Origin: Bacillota bacterium
Lineage (GTDB): Bacteria > Vulcanimicrobiota > JAJTBE01
Assembly (NCBI GenBank): GCA_021287065.1
Contig: JAJTBE010000111.1
Coordinates: 1 to 41,399 of the forward strand
Direction of reading: 5' to 3'
Length of the DNA stretch: 41,399 nucleotides
The notes below the pieces were generated by a model that did not search any database, was not told the origin of the DNA, and saw only the letters and a list, made by a program, of their open reading frames with translations. The position numbers were made by a program, and so were the translations under genes. Below, piece after piece: positions 1 through 8,707 of this stretch (its first letter is position 1; each line of letters starts with the position of its first letter).

Positions 1-945
1 TCCGCTCATAAACTGCAGAGAGCCGGCAAGCCTTGAGGCATCTTCATAATTTGATTTAATACCTGCTATGGAATCTTCAAGCAAATCAATTTTGTTATGA
101 ATTGAAGTGATACTATCTCTGTTTTCTGTCTGACCTTCACCGTCTGAAAGAATTTTGCCGGAGATGGAATCGTTGCTTTTTATAAGCTCAGAAATAATTG
201 TTCCAGCTGATTTTAATGCCTCCGTCATTTTATTGAATTCTGCCATAAGAAATCGTGATTTCTGCAAATTCAGCGAAGACGCAGATTTAAAAATGGCGGC
301 ATTCCGGATAACTTTATTCAGGCTGCTCAAGGTCTGTTCAATGGAATCATTAATTTTGTATGTGGTTTTTTCTGACAATTCGGCAAGAGAACGGACTTCA
401 TCGGCAACAACCGCAAATCCCCTTCCGTGTTCTCCTGCTCTTGAAGCTTCAATAGCAGCGTTAAGAGCCAGAAGATTTGTTTCATCAGCAATATTTTTGA
501 CAATTTCCACAACCCTGACTATTTTTTTTGCTTCTTCTTCAAGGCTGCTCAGTCTGGATGTTTCTTCTTCCGATTTGACATGTCCGTCTATCACCAGAGT
601 TTCGAGCTGAACGATCTTCTTTTGACCCTCCTGTATATGCAGTTTGAGCTGTTCGCATTCTTTTTGCAGTGATAACGCAATATGGTTAAAATCAGAACAA
701 CTCTGGGTCATTTTTTTCAGTTGTTTCTTTTTTGTTCCGGACTTTGAGTCCATGTTAGAATAGATTTCTTTCAGCTGTTCAGCTTTCTCTGAGATCTGTC
801 TGAGTTCTTCCATTTTCTTTTCTATACTCAGATGGACGGTTTCCGCCTGCTGCGGAAGTGATGACATTAGGTGAGAGTCGTATTCATGGGTAATTCGGGC
901 AGATTTTTTCTGTTTGGCAGAGGGCTTTTCAGTAAGTTTCCTCAT
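1..945 (-). CDS. Methyl-accepting chemotaxis-type signalling protein, soluble, 3' end outside window
   Basis: The reading frame opens at an ATG (943-945) preceded by GGGAG and stays open for 315 codons to the window edge, so the C-terminus is missing. Residues about 155-200 form the canonical MCP hairpin tip, with [28 protein letters not shown] and SLAE-S; this is the tip that contacts CheA and CheW. Both flanking arms are heptad-rich coiled coil. No transmembrane segment is present in the visible 315 residues, and the protein begins with a Lys-rich tail, so it is a cytoplasmic transducer. Its sensor is either the N-terminal coiled coil or a domain beyond the window. No other chemotaxis gene is seen here. 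Confidence 0.93.
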   Translation of the reverse strand, partial: MRKLTEKPSAKQKKSARITHEYDSHLMSSLPQQAETVHLSIEKKMEELRQISEKAEQLKEIYSNMDSKSGTKKKQLKKMTQSCSDFNHIALSLQKECEQLKLHIQEGQKKIVQLETLVIDGHVKSEEETSRLSSLEEEAKKIVRVVEIVKNIADETNLLALNAAIEASRAGEHGRGFAVVADEVRSLAELSEKTTYKINDSIEQTLSSLNKVIRNAAIFKSASSLNLQKSRFLMAEFNKMTEALKSAGTIISELIKSNDSISGKILSDGEGQTENRDSITSIHNKIDLLEDSIAGIKSNYEDASRLAGSLQFMSG

Positions 946-1183
946 TTTTAATTCTCCCTTCATCTTTAAGCGCCTTGAAATAAACCGTAACAATAAGTAA
1001 AAATATCTCTATAAATTTAGTATCGGAAAAAAACAAGACAATTTTAGTTTGTGCAAATTTTCACAACCCATAAGCATTTTTCTCATAACTAAGAAAAATT
1101 ATCTGTTTTGTTTGAAAAATGTGGAAAAGGAAAACATATGGAGGGCATATAAATATAATAGCAACAATTTTTAGGAGTCAGAG

Positions 1184-3466
1184 ATGGAGCGTAGCAACGC
1201 GAAAATTAAATCAACAAATTTTGGCCTTATTTTTATTATTGTACTCATAACAGCAGCAATATCCATGGGTATCTATCTTTTTGCCCAGTCGAAACTCGGC
1301 ATAAGAGGATATAGCTGGATATTTGCTTCTCTGTTCTGGCTAGTAGCCAATTTTTTCATTACATATTTCGATTCCATGTTCAAAGAGCATGGCTCGGTGG
1401 CAGCATTTATGAAAGCATTGTGGGAATGTGCATTGCTATTCATTGCTGGTTTAACTGTCATGTTTTTCCTGAATTTTTCAATGATTCCGGGAATACTGAT
1501 ATTTGCCATATTTACATTTATAAAAATGAGTGTTTCATACAATCCTTACACACATGTTCTTGAAAAGATTGTTTATGCCGATCGTTCGGAAATTGAAGCC
1601 CTTCAGAGAACAGGGATATGGATTTCCGAAGAAATACTTGAGCTTGAAAGTATGGACCAGCTTCCCAAACCTGCAGTCAAACAGGTAAAAGCCCGCTTTA
1701 AGGAAACTGCTCCCCCACCCTCGGTTCAGGTAAAAGTTCAGCCTAAATCACTAAAACTTGAAAAAGTTTCCACACATTCAGACAAACCGGGCGCTGAAAA
1801 GGAAAAAGCAGACAGGGAAGAACCGGCGAAGCCGCAGAAGCCTCTGACTGAAGAAGCTGCAGCTCTTGTTGATGTGGGAAGAGCCGGAAAGATGCCTGAA
1901 AAACTGGAAGACATACTGAACCTTGCACGGAAACAGCTTCTTAGTTCCAAAGGCGAAAGGTATCTGATCCCCACTCATCTTACACAAAAAGGCACAGATG
2001 AAATACCCCGGGAGATTCCTGTAAGAGAGCAGGGACATATGGACGACAAGGACAGAATAGAAATCCTGTTTGTTACTGTTTTAAAAGATATGTCCGATCT
2101 CTTTAATATGAAACTGGGAAAAATAGTGGAAACCAGAATAACATTTCCCTGGGAACTTTCTTCAGGAAGGCGTATGAAACTGACAGAGCGCCTGAAAGTT
2201 GGAGAACAGGATATAATCAGCATTACAGGAGCGCTTTCGGAAGATTTTACCTATGCGCTTATTGCTGCCAACCTTGCAGATATCTGGTTTGAAGAAAATG
2301 CACAGGCAGATGTTGGAGAGTATAAAAGCGGTTTTCACTTCTGGCTTGCCTATAAACTGCTGAAAAACCGTGATTTTATCGATGCCGCATTACAGGCTTC
2401 AAAGCAGAATCCCGCTCAATTCGGAAAAATCCGGGAAATTGAAGAAGAAAGCGGCGAATATGGCGTAATTCGTTTTCTGACCACAGGTAAGATTCAGACC
2501 CAGGAAATAACTGAGAAGATAATTACCGTTGAAAAGAAGTCTGAAGCAAAACCACAGCCGGTTAAGGAAAAAGAGCAGATTTCCGCTCCTGCCGAAGTTA
2601 AAGCTGAGGTTAAGGCTGAAATAAGGGAATCTGATAAAAAAGTTCCTGAAGAGATTTTCATCAAACCTTCTGAGAAGAAGGATAAACTTAAAATAAAATC
2701 ACATCCTGTGGAAGTGAAACCAGAGGAAGCAACTGCACCGATAACTGCAATTATAAAAGAAACAGTTGTCCCTCAGGAAGAGAATAAAAAATCTTCTGAG
2801 CCTGAAACAGTTATACCAAAGGCAGCAGAAGAAACATTGCAGAAATCAGGTCCGGTTGAAATAAACCGGGATGCAGCTATGAATGTTACTTCATCGGAGA
2901 AGGCAGCTGTATCAGGGCAGGCTCCGGGAGTGAAACCTCCGCCTCAGGAGATCAAAAGAGTTGATGCGCCCGAGGAAAAGCCTAAGAAAGAGCAGAAGGA
3001 AACAAGAAAGGTTCTTGGTGTTCCTGTATCAGTTATAACTGACCCCAAAAAAGGCATAAAGGAAAAAGTCAGGATGGATCCCGCTCTGGAAGCTTCATTG
3101 ATGCCTGAGAAAGAGGAGAAACCGGAAAAAGTGCTTCCTATGCCTGAAAAACCTCTTATATCAGTACCTAAGAACAAGATTCTTTCGCTTGATATACCTC
3201 ATAAAGAAGAAAAGGAAGAGGCTGCAGAGGTTAAGCAGGACAAGGGAGCATCTTTATTCAGAAAAGCAGATGTAAAACTCGGCAAGGAAGAATCAAAGAA
3301 AATTATCCCTCTCGACCTCGATATGACAAGGATGTTGAAAATTGACAGGGATGATATTCCTCAGCTTCTTAAATCCGGAAAGATTATATCTTTGTCAACC
3401 GGAGAGATTGAAAATATAAAAAAGACCGGTAAACCTTCAGATGAAGACAAACCGTTACAAAAATAG
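1184..3466 (+). CDS. Membrane-anchored Lys/Glu/Pro-rich protein with a degenerate DA1-like peptidase domain
   Basis: The 760-residue product starts at ATG after TAGGAG. Hydrophobic segments at about 13-35, 44-63 and 82-113 anchor it in the membrane. Residues about 290-440 look folded; the rest, especially 440-760, is low-complexity Lys/Glu/Pro-rich and probably disordered. In the folded part, YALIAANLADIW (357-368) followed by SGFHFWLAYKLL (382-393) has the spacing and flanks of the plant DA1 C-terminal peptidase (HEMMHAW followed by EG-CQ--AHKWL). The zinc-binding HExxH is replaced by ANLAD, so no metallopeptidase activity is expected. A TATAAT at 1154-1159 lies upstream. The gene leads a run with the next two genes (15-nt and 28-nt gaps). 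The DA1 link is my pattern reading; the function is unknown. Confidence 0.85.
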   Translation: MERSNAKIKSTNFGLIFIIVLITAAISMGIYLFAQSKLGIRGYSWIFASLFWLVANFFITYFDSMFKEHGSVAAFMKALWECALLFIAGLTVMFFLNFSMIPGILIFAIFTFIKMSVSYNPYTHVLEKIVYADRSEIEALQRTGIWISEEILELESMDQLPKPAVKQVKARFKETAPPPSVQVKVQPKSLKLEKVSTHSDKPGAEKEKADREEPAKPQKPLTEEAAALVDVGRAGKMPEKLEDILNLARKQLLSSKGERYLIPTHLTQKGTDEIPREIPVREQGHMDDKDRIEILFVTVLKDMSDLFNMKLGKIVETRITFPWELSSGRRMKLTERLKVGEQDIISITGALSEDFTYALIAANLADIWFEENAQADVGEYKSGFHFWLAYKLLKNRDFIDAALQASKQNPAQFGKIREIEEESGEYGVIRFLTTGKIQTQEITEKIITVEKKSEAKPQPVKEKEQISAPAEVKAEVKAEIRESDKKVPEEIFIKPSEKKDKLKIKSHPVEVKPEEATAPITAIIKETVVPQEENKKSSEPETVIPKAAEETLQKSGPVEINRDAAMNVTSSEKAAVSGQAPGVKPPPQEIKRVDAPEEKPKKEQKETRKVLGVPVSVITDPKKGIKEKVRMDPALEASLMPEKEEKPEKVLPMPEKPLISVPKNKILSLDIPHKEEKEEAAEVKQDKGASLFRKADVKLGKEESKKIIPLDLDMTRMLKIDRDDIPQLLKSGKIISLSTGEIENIKKTGKPSDEDKPLQK

Positions 3467-3481
3467 GAAAGGAGAACAAAT

Positions 3482-3898
3482 ATGAAAAGGATTTTCTTTT
3501 TGGTTCTGCTTTTTATATCCGTAATCTGCGCCTATGCATCTGCGGATATGACAATCCGAAAAAACGGCTCAATCTGGGCGGAAGTTGATTCCGGTGGAAA
3601 TATCAGGATAAACGGCAGCATAGTCGGTTCTGTTGAGAATGACGGTACAGTCAGAAAATCAGGAAGTATTGCAGGACAAGTTGAGTCCGGGGGTACAATA
3701 AGAGCCAATGGTTCAATCGTTGGAGAAATAGAATCCGACGGCACTATCAGAAAAAATGGATCCATATGGGGACAGGTGGACTCCGGTGGAACAATCCGGA
3801 AAAACGGTTCAATATGGGGAGAAGCAACAAATTGCAATTCCGAAGGGGCAAGACGGATGGTAACAGCGGTTCTGGTATTTTTCAGCGGTGATTTTTAG
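3482..3898 (+). CDS. Secreted 16-residue tandem-repeat protein (beta-flower-like)
   Basis: The 138-residue product starts at ATG after AAAGGAG. A Sec signal peptide covers about residues 1-21 (hydrophobic core FFLVLLFISVICAYASA). From residue 24 to about 114 there are five full copies and one partial copy of a 16-residue unit close to TIRKNGSIWGEVDSGG. Each unit gives two short beta strands, so the whole should form a closed or helical all-beta repeat. This resembles proteins annotated as 5-fold beta-flower, a fold recognised from predicted structures. The C-terminal tail (115-138) has one Cys and a hydrophobic end. No enzymatic motif is visible. The role is unknown; an extracytoplasmic binding or structural part is possible. 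Confidence 0.85.
   Translation: MKRIFFLVLLFISVICAYASADMTIRKNGSIWAEVDSGGNIRINGSIVGSVENDGTVRKSGSIAGQVESGGTIRANGSIVGEIESDGTIRKNGSIWGQVDSGGTIRKNGSIWGEATNCNSEGARRMVTAVLVFFSGDF
3551..3823 (+). repeat. Tandem 48-bp coding repeats (5 full copies plus 1 partial)
   Basis: The repeat array begins at codon 24 of the preceding secreted protein and has a strict 48-bp period with no indels. Units start at 3551, 3599, 3647, 3695, 3743 and 3791. Copies differ mostly at silent or conservative positions, and the last two are the most alike, as expected from unit duplication followed by drift. Confidence 0.85.
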
Positions 3899-3926
3899 TC
3901 TTTCCAAATAAACAGGGGGTTTTGTT

Positions 3927-4394
3927 TTGGATAAATTTGAAGTAAAAAAAACTGAAACAAAAGATCTGCCAACTATGATTGCAGAAGCCTGCAAAGAGTT
4001 GGAAATTGATATGAAACCCGACCATATCAAGTTGTCGGGTAAGTTTGATTCCGGTCAGAATATGCTCATCATTTCCGGCAAAGCTTTTGACTCCGATGAG
4101 ATTCATGAAAAAGTTGAATCCATTTTCTTCAGCATATTCTCTTATCTCCCCATGGATATAAGAGGAAAACGATACAGACTCGAACTGACGATCTATTCTG
4201 ACATTATGTTCAAAAGGGAAAAACACAGTTATTACATTGAAACTTCTCTGGATAAAATGCCTGATTCAGGCGGAGTTACCCGGAAAGAATGGGAAGAATT
4301 TACAGGACAGTTAATCTTCAGAAAAGACGGAAGACGGATGATGCTGCCCGCTCCCCTGCCCTTCCTGGAAGAACCGGTGCAGAATAAAGTCTGA
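3927..4394 (+). CDS. Hypothetical protein, 155 residues
   Basis: The frame starts at TTG (3927-3929) with an AGGGGG ribosome site seven bases upstream; no ATG occurs before codon 17, so the TTG start is preferred. The product is a mixed alpha/beta soluble protein with no signal peptide, membrane segment or recognisable catalytic motif. The centre (KPDHIKLSGKFDSGQNMLII, about residues 31-50) predicts amphipathic strands. The gene follows the secreted repeat protein by 28 nt and ends three bases before the convergent transglutaminase gene, with no terminator between. The function is not recognised. Confidence 0.75.
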   Translation: MDKFEVKKTETKDLPTMIAEACKELEIDMKPDHIKLSGKFDSGQNMLIISGKAFDSDEIHEKVESIFFSIFSYLPMDIRGKRYRLELTIYSDIMFKREKHSYYIETSLDKMPDSGGVTRKEWEEFTGQLIFRKDGRRMMLPAPLPFLEEPVQNKV

Positions 4395-4397
4395 ATT

Positions 4398-6551
4398 TTA
4401 TTTTCTGTCTTCGTGTTTTTGTCTGATATTTTTTTCCGCATCTGAAAACAGGCTGTTCAACTCTTCTATCATCGATGGTTCCACAACGGTTCCCGAGTAT
4501 CTCAGAAAAGCATAATAGCTGACAAAATTTGAACAGGAATCTGCAATAGCTGCTGATGGAGCTTTTTCACGAAGATAACTGCTGAACTCTGTCAAAGTAA
4601 GATTCAGAGGCCTGCTCAGGTTGTTTTTAATAAGCAGGGCATCAAATTTCAACATAAGCTGGACTATCTGATCACCTTCGGATAATTCAAGCTTATTTTT
4701 TTTCATCTTTCCGAAGAAAAGCCTGATTAACCGGGGAATGTGGCGTCGGTATTTCAGATAAAGAAAAAGAAATATTATCAGCGCTGCAGTAATCTGAAAA
4801 GCCGGCATTTTTAAAATAGAAAGGAAAAAATCCCGGGCTTCTGAGGCAAGCTGTTTCCATTCGCCGTTTTTAATATACAGCATCATGGTTTCTATTTTTG
4901 CGCTGAGATATTCTATCAAGTCATCATTTTCCGGTTCATTGCCGGAAGGGATTCCTGAAGGCGGAGTGGGATCAACGGCAAGCCATCCTTTTTCCGGCAC
5001 CCAGACAAGGACCCATGCATGGGCGTCTTTACCTCTCACCACAAAATAATCGCCAAGCTTTTTGTACTCGTGAACAACATAACCTGCGGCGTATCTGCTT
5101 GGGATTCCTATAGAGCGGAGCATAAGCGCCATACCGGATGCAAAATATTCGCAGTGGGCAGCTTTGTTTGAGGTAAGAAATTCAAGGACAGGGTCTGTCT
5201 TTCGCTCAAGTGAGATGCCTTTATGATACTGATGATTTTGCTGAAGATATTGAAGTATGGCAAAGACTTTTTCAGCCCTTGTTTTTTTGTCTTTTGTAAT
5301 ATTGATGGTCATTTCCGTGACAATTTTTTTCATATTATCCGGAATTTCCAGTTCTTTATCAGTGGGAGGGGCGCCGCCAAAATAAACGATGCTGTTGTTT
5401 ACACAAAGAGGCAGTAATTCGTATCTTTCGACATCTGAAGAGACACCATTTATATTGCCCAGATTATCTGCTTTATATTCCTGATTTCCCGAGGCAAAGA
5501 ACCCAGCGTTGTCGGGAAAATATACATTTCTGTTTTTCTTCAGACTGATTGTGTATAATTGAACACTGCCGGTATCAATATTTCCGGATAATGTTTTTTC
5601 GCCCAGTGGACTGAAAAAAGTATTATTTGCAATGCTTACAAAGCTCGAATATTTGTTCGATACAGACTGACTCACCTGCCCCAGTTGATGAGATTCGGAT
5701 TCTACTTCCCATGTTCCTGATCTGTATTTATTGTATATTTTTCCTGTTACCCGCACCGGGTTGCTCTTTGTTTTAATCCTCATAGCTACAGTACGGGGTT
5801 GGGGTAGATTTTCCAGAGTGCCGAGTTCGCACCGATCCGAAAACGAAGCAGACCCCATCATATCACCCTGCTCAAGAAGCTTTCTGAGAATTGAAGCTTC
5901 ATGTTTCTTCATAAAAGCTCCAAACATAAAACTCATAATAATCAGAGCAGGAATGCAGATAATAAGATAAGGATTTCTGAAGATTGATTTTCCAGGTCTC
6001 GTTTCCGCCTTTTTATACGAAACCGGCAGAATCTCCATAAAATAAAAATTTGAAGAAACAGCATACACAGAAAAAAGAATGACATTCTGAATGTCGATGT
6101 TTCTTACGGAAAAGGTGCAAATAAATATCATCAGAAGCGAATAAAGATAAGCTACATAGTATTCATAGCGGCTTTTCATCTTAAATGCCTTTATGACCAT
6201 CAGAACAAACAAAACCAGAGCCATCACATAAAATAGATAATCAGCCACCCTCAGAATTGAATAATTCTGCAATGTGGTGAATAAGCGTCCTGAAATAAAA
6301 AGGATTACAAAAAAAACAACAGCAATAAGGATTTCAAAATGAACATCAATTCTGAATCTCCATTTGATTTTCAGCGAAAGAAGAATTATCAGAGGAAGCA
6401 GAATAGCAAGCACTACAAAATTGATCTGCAGTGCATACAGAACTGCCGATGAAGCCATACAGACAAGCCCCCAGAACGGAAGATCGGGGTTATCCGGAGG
6501 ATCTTTCCTGAGGTATTCCTTAACCTCTTTTGGCATCATTTCAAATTTCAA
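4398..6551 (-). CDS. Transglutaminase-like membrane protein (TgpA/DUF3488-DUF4129 architecture)
   Basis: The 717-residue product has an N-terminal block of about six or seven membrane helices (roughly 24-215), an extracytoplasmic region, a transglutaminase core, one further membrane helix (about 588-610) and a cytoplasmic DUF4129-like tail. The papain-like triad is visible: Cys467 in HCEYFASGMALMLRSIGIPSR, His511 in DAHAWV and Asp527 in VDPTPP. Proteins of this type are thought to act on periplasmic or cell-surface substrates; the substrate is unknown. Its ATG overlaps the stop of the DUF58 gene by four bases (6548-6551), so the two are translationally coupled. The usual third partner, a MoxR AAA+ ATPase, is absent from the window. 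Confidence 0.93.
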   Translation of the reverse strand: MKFEMMPKEVKEYLRKDPPDNPDLPFWGLVCMASSAVLYALQINFVVLAILLPLIILLSLKIKWRFRIDVHFEILIAVVFFVILFISGRLFTTLQNYSILRVADYLFYVMALVLFVLMVIKAFKMKSRYEYYVAYLYSLLMIFICTFSVRNIDIQNVILFSVYAVSSNFYFMEILPVSYKKAETRPGKSIFRNPYLIICIPALIIMSFMFGAFMKKHEASILRKLLEQGDMMGSASFSDRCELGTLENLPQPRTVAMRIKTKSNPVRVTGKIYNKYRSGTWEVESESHQLGQVSQSVSNKYSSFVSIANNTFFSPLGEKTLSGNIDTGSVQLYTISLKKNRNVYFPDNAGFFASGNQEYKADNLGNINGVSSDVERYELLPLCVNNSIVYFGGAPPTDKELEIPDNMKKIVTEMTINITKDKKTRAEKVFAILQYLQQNHQYHKGISLERKTDPVLEFLTSNKAAHCEYFASGMALMLRSIGIPSRYAAGYVVHEYKKLGDYFVVRGKDAHAWVLVWVPEKGWLAVDPTPPSGIPSGNEPENDDLIEYLSAKIETMMLYIKNGEWKQLASEARDFFLSILKMPAFQITAALIIFLFLYLKYRRHIPRLIRLFFGKMKKNKLELSEGDQIVQLMLKFDALLIKNNLSRPLNLTLTEFSSYLREKAPSAAIADSCSNFVSYYAFLRYSGTVVEPSMIEELNSLFSDAEKNIRQKHEDRK

Positions 6552-7819
6552 AGATAATCCATTCCTTTTGAGATAGTCTGCGCATCTATCAATGTTACGG
6601 GGCCGAACATATCCTCGATTTTCGCCACCTGCCCGCTTTGCATAGTGCTGTTTACAATGATCACCCTTAACTCAACACCGGATTCACGAATACGCTGTAA
6701 AAAATCCCGCCTTGCATCATCCCAGTCAAGGAGCAATACGACAACAGTCGTCACTCTTGCCATTTCCTCCATCAAAACCGGTTCAACCCTCGAATAAGGC
6801 TGCTGGCGGCACACATCTATACAGGCGAGAATATCCAGAATCTGATCCAGATACGCAAGGCTTCTTCCAGCCTGCAGATAATAAATCTGAGGTCCTGCAG
6901 CCACTATATCAATAATGTATTCCTGTCTTGAAAGATAATCGGAAATGGAAGCTCCAAGTGAAAGAAGAGCTTCGAAATCATTATATACGCCCTCCGGGGA
7001 TTTTTTGGGGATAAACGTATCAATAAGAAGTGCAATTCTGCAGAAATATTCTTCCTGAAACTCTTTTACAATAGGTTTGTCAAGTCTTGCCCATGATTTC
7101 CAGTGAATCATCCGGGGGCTGTCTCCCTCCCGGAACTCTCTTGTTCCAAGAAATTCAGTGGATTCACCGATATTTGAAGCAAGCAGGATTCCGCCGGGCT
7201 GAAGTTTTTTGCCTACAGGTATGTTAAATTGAGTCAATGGTTTAAATGCGGGATAAACGAGAATTTTTCTGATTTTTTTATAACTATACCCAACCCTTAC
7301 AACGCCGACGGGAAATGGTGAATCGACACTGATTTTATCGAGTTTGTAAACGCCACGCTTCTCTGCAGTAAGGTTGATTCTGAATTTGACCTCATCTTTA
7401 TCATAAAGGTATGGAATCATAATTCCCTGAGGGAACTCCTGTTTTAAATCAACAAGCCAGTTGTCTTCTCTCACAAAAACATAGACGGCATCTTTTCCTG
7501 ATTTGTTCTTAACTGTTACATCTTCGTAAAAAGTAGCACCCGCAGAGGTTCTTACAGGTGTTTCAACATCCAGTATCAGCCGCGGAAGAACAATATAGGA
7601 TAAAATAGGAGAAAAAATAAAAATCATCAGAAAAAAGAAACCAACGGTGTACATCATAAAAGTGGGCAGCAGAATAACGCCTCCCATAAGAAAGACAAGA
7701 CAGCCTGCCAAAACAAGCAACCGCCCCATTACTGTGAGGCGGTATGTTAAAAAGCTGATGATTCGTTTAAATAAATAGGATCTGTATCTCAGATCTAATG
7801 TAAAAAGGTCTCTTTTCAT
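6548..7819 (-). CDS. DUF58 domain protein
   Basis: The 423-residue product has two hydrophobic helices near the N-terminus (about 30-80), a beta-rich middle, and the DUF58 signature REFREGDSPRMIHWKSWAR around residues 228-246, where the conserved His-Trp lies. The C-terminal part is a von Willebrand A-like fold (IALLIDTF, VVVLLLDWDD). DUF58 genes usually sit between moxR and a TgpA-type transglutaminase, and here the transglutaminase follows with an ATGA overlap. A ribosome site upstream of the ATG at 7819 is weak, and the 43-nt gap to the upstream gene suggests one transcript. DUF58 proteins probably assist assembly of envelope or surface components; the exact role is unknown. Confidence 0.92.
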   Translation of the reverse strand: MKRDLFTLDLRYRSYLFKRIISFLTYRLTVMGRLLVLAGCLVFLMGGVILLPTFMMYTVGFFFLMIFIFSPILSYIVLPRLILDVETPVRTSAGATFYEDVTVKNKSGKDAVYVFVREDNWLVDLKQEFPQGIMIPYLYDKDEVKFRINLTAEKRGVYKLDKISVDSPFPVGVVRVGYSYKKIRKILVYPAFKPLTQFNIPVGKKLQPGGILLASNIGESTEFLGTREFREGDSPRMIHWKSWARLDKPIVKEFQEEYFCRIALLIDTFIPKKSPEGVYNDFEALLSLGASISDYLSRQEYIIDIVAAGPQIYYLQAGRSLAYLDQILDILACIDVCRQQPYSRVEPVLMEEMARVTTVVVLLLDWDDARRDFLQRIRESGVELRVIIVNSTMQSGQVAKIEDMFGPVTLIDAQTISKGMDYL

Positions 7820-7862
7820 ATTGAACTATTTCTCTGCGACAAAGAAACCACAAGAGTTTCAC

Positions 7863-8384
7863 TTAAAAATCCCAATCTTCCCAATCCTGAAGCATATCAG
7901 TGTATGCATCATAATTCCGATCTTTTTCCTGCATCAGTGCCTGATATTCTTTGTGTCGGTTAAGATATTTGTCGGGTTTTTCCAGTCGTTTTTTCAGTTT
8001 TGTAAACTGAGCTGCTCTTTCTTTATATAGTTTGTTATCTTTGAGAAACTGGAAGAATTCGTTGAACAATCCAATGTATCGGAGCAGTTTTTCTTCTGTG
8101 GGATTCTTTCCCTTCTGGATAAACCATCTTCCGAGATAATCATCTAAAAACCCTGCCGTCACAGTATCTATGGTAATTATTCCAAAATCCTCATTATCAG
8201 GATCTTCTTCGAGTTCAGATTCATAGTCAATCAGATAATCTACTGAGAAATCTTCTAATAACTTTTTGTTAACAAAAAGTTCATCTTCAGAAAGTTTGCC
8301 TTCTTTTTTTAAAAATCCAAGAAACAGGCAAATCTTCTCATCGTTATAGTCTATCCATTTTTTTCTGATTGCAGCAATGTCCAT
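7863..8384 (-). CDS. Acidic helical hypothetical protein, 173 residues
   Basis: The gene starts at ATG with GGAGGG seven bases upstream. The product is rich in Asp, Glu and Lys, has no signal peptide or membrane helix, and should be mostly alpha-helical. A stretch near residues 80-115 (FLDDYLGRWFI, FNEFFQFLKD) resembles the four-helix core-binding domain of tyrosine recombinases, but no catalytic domain follows. It is the first gene of the unit leading into the DUF58 and transglutaminase genes. The function is not recognised. Confidence 0.75.
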   Translation of the reverse strand: MDIAAIRKKWIDYNDEKICLFLGFLKKEGKLSEDELFVNKKLLEDFSVDYLIDYESELEEDPDNEDFGIITIDTVTAGFLDDYLGRWFIQKGKNPTEEKLLRYIGLFNEFFQFLKDNKLYKERAAQFTKLKKRLEKPDKYLNRHKEYQALMQEKDRNYDAYTDMLQDWEDWDF

Positions 8385-8491
8385 AATTCCCTCCGGCGCA
8401 GTCTTTGGAAGTATTCTTCTTTAACTTTTCAAAGCGGAATTCCTCCTATTTATTATGTTTAATATAGATTCAGAAAAGTTAATTTTGAGGA

Positions 8492-8519
8492 TTGATTTTA
8501 AAAAAAGAGGAGTTATAAT
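8492..8519 (+). promoter_or_regulatory. Probable sigma70-type promoter of the first Ala/Lys/Pro-rich secreted protein
   Basis: TTGATT at 8492-8497 and TATAAT at 8514-8519 are separated by 16 bases. The -10 is a perfect match and the -35 matches at four of six bases. Transcription would start near 8526, leaving about 180 nt of leader before the ATG at 8708. Confidence 0.55.
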
Positions 8520-8653
8520 AGAAACTTAGTAATAAGTATTTATCAAAAACATGTTACAGGAAGTGATTTGTAAACTCAGAATAAATTTCAAGTGAAAAGT
8601 AGTCAGAAATATCACATATCCAACCATCTGCAGGTAAAGAAAGAACCTGACAG

Positions 8654-8671
8654 TCTGAAGGAAACTTCAGA
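8654..8671 (+). promoter_or_regulatory. Leader stem-loop with GAAA tetraloop
   Basis: TCTGAAG, GAAA, CTTCAGA forms a perfect seven-pair stem closed by a GNRA-type tetraloop in the predicted leader of the secreted protein at 8708. No T-run follows, so it is not a terminator. It may stabilise the mRNA or be a protein-binding site. Confidence 0.4.
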
Positions 8672-8707
8672 TAACACCTAAGAACACCATAAAAGGAGAT
8701 AATAAAC

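Larger units (their letters stand above)
8385..8707. other. Intergenic leader region between divergent genes (323 bp)
   Basis: No gene is seen here. The stretch holds the ribosome site of the leftward gene at its left end, a rightward sigma70-type promoter at 8492-8519, and a leader of about 180 nt before the next ATG that contains a perfect stem-loop with a GAAA tetraloop (8654-8671) and an AAAAGGAG ribosome site. The leader is AT-rich and otherwise featureless. Confidence 0.6.

Noticed and set aside
155-610. Rightward 151-codon open frame opposite the chemotaxis protein
   Set aside because: The leftward frame encodes an unmistakable MCP signalling domain across the same bases; the opposite frame has no ribosome site or family signature.
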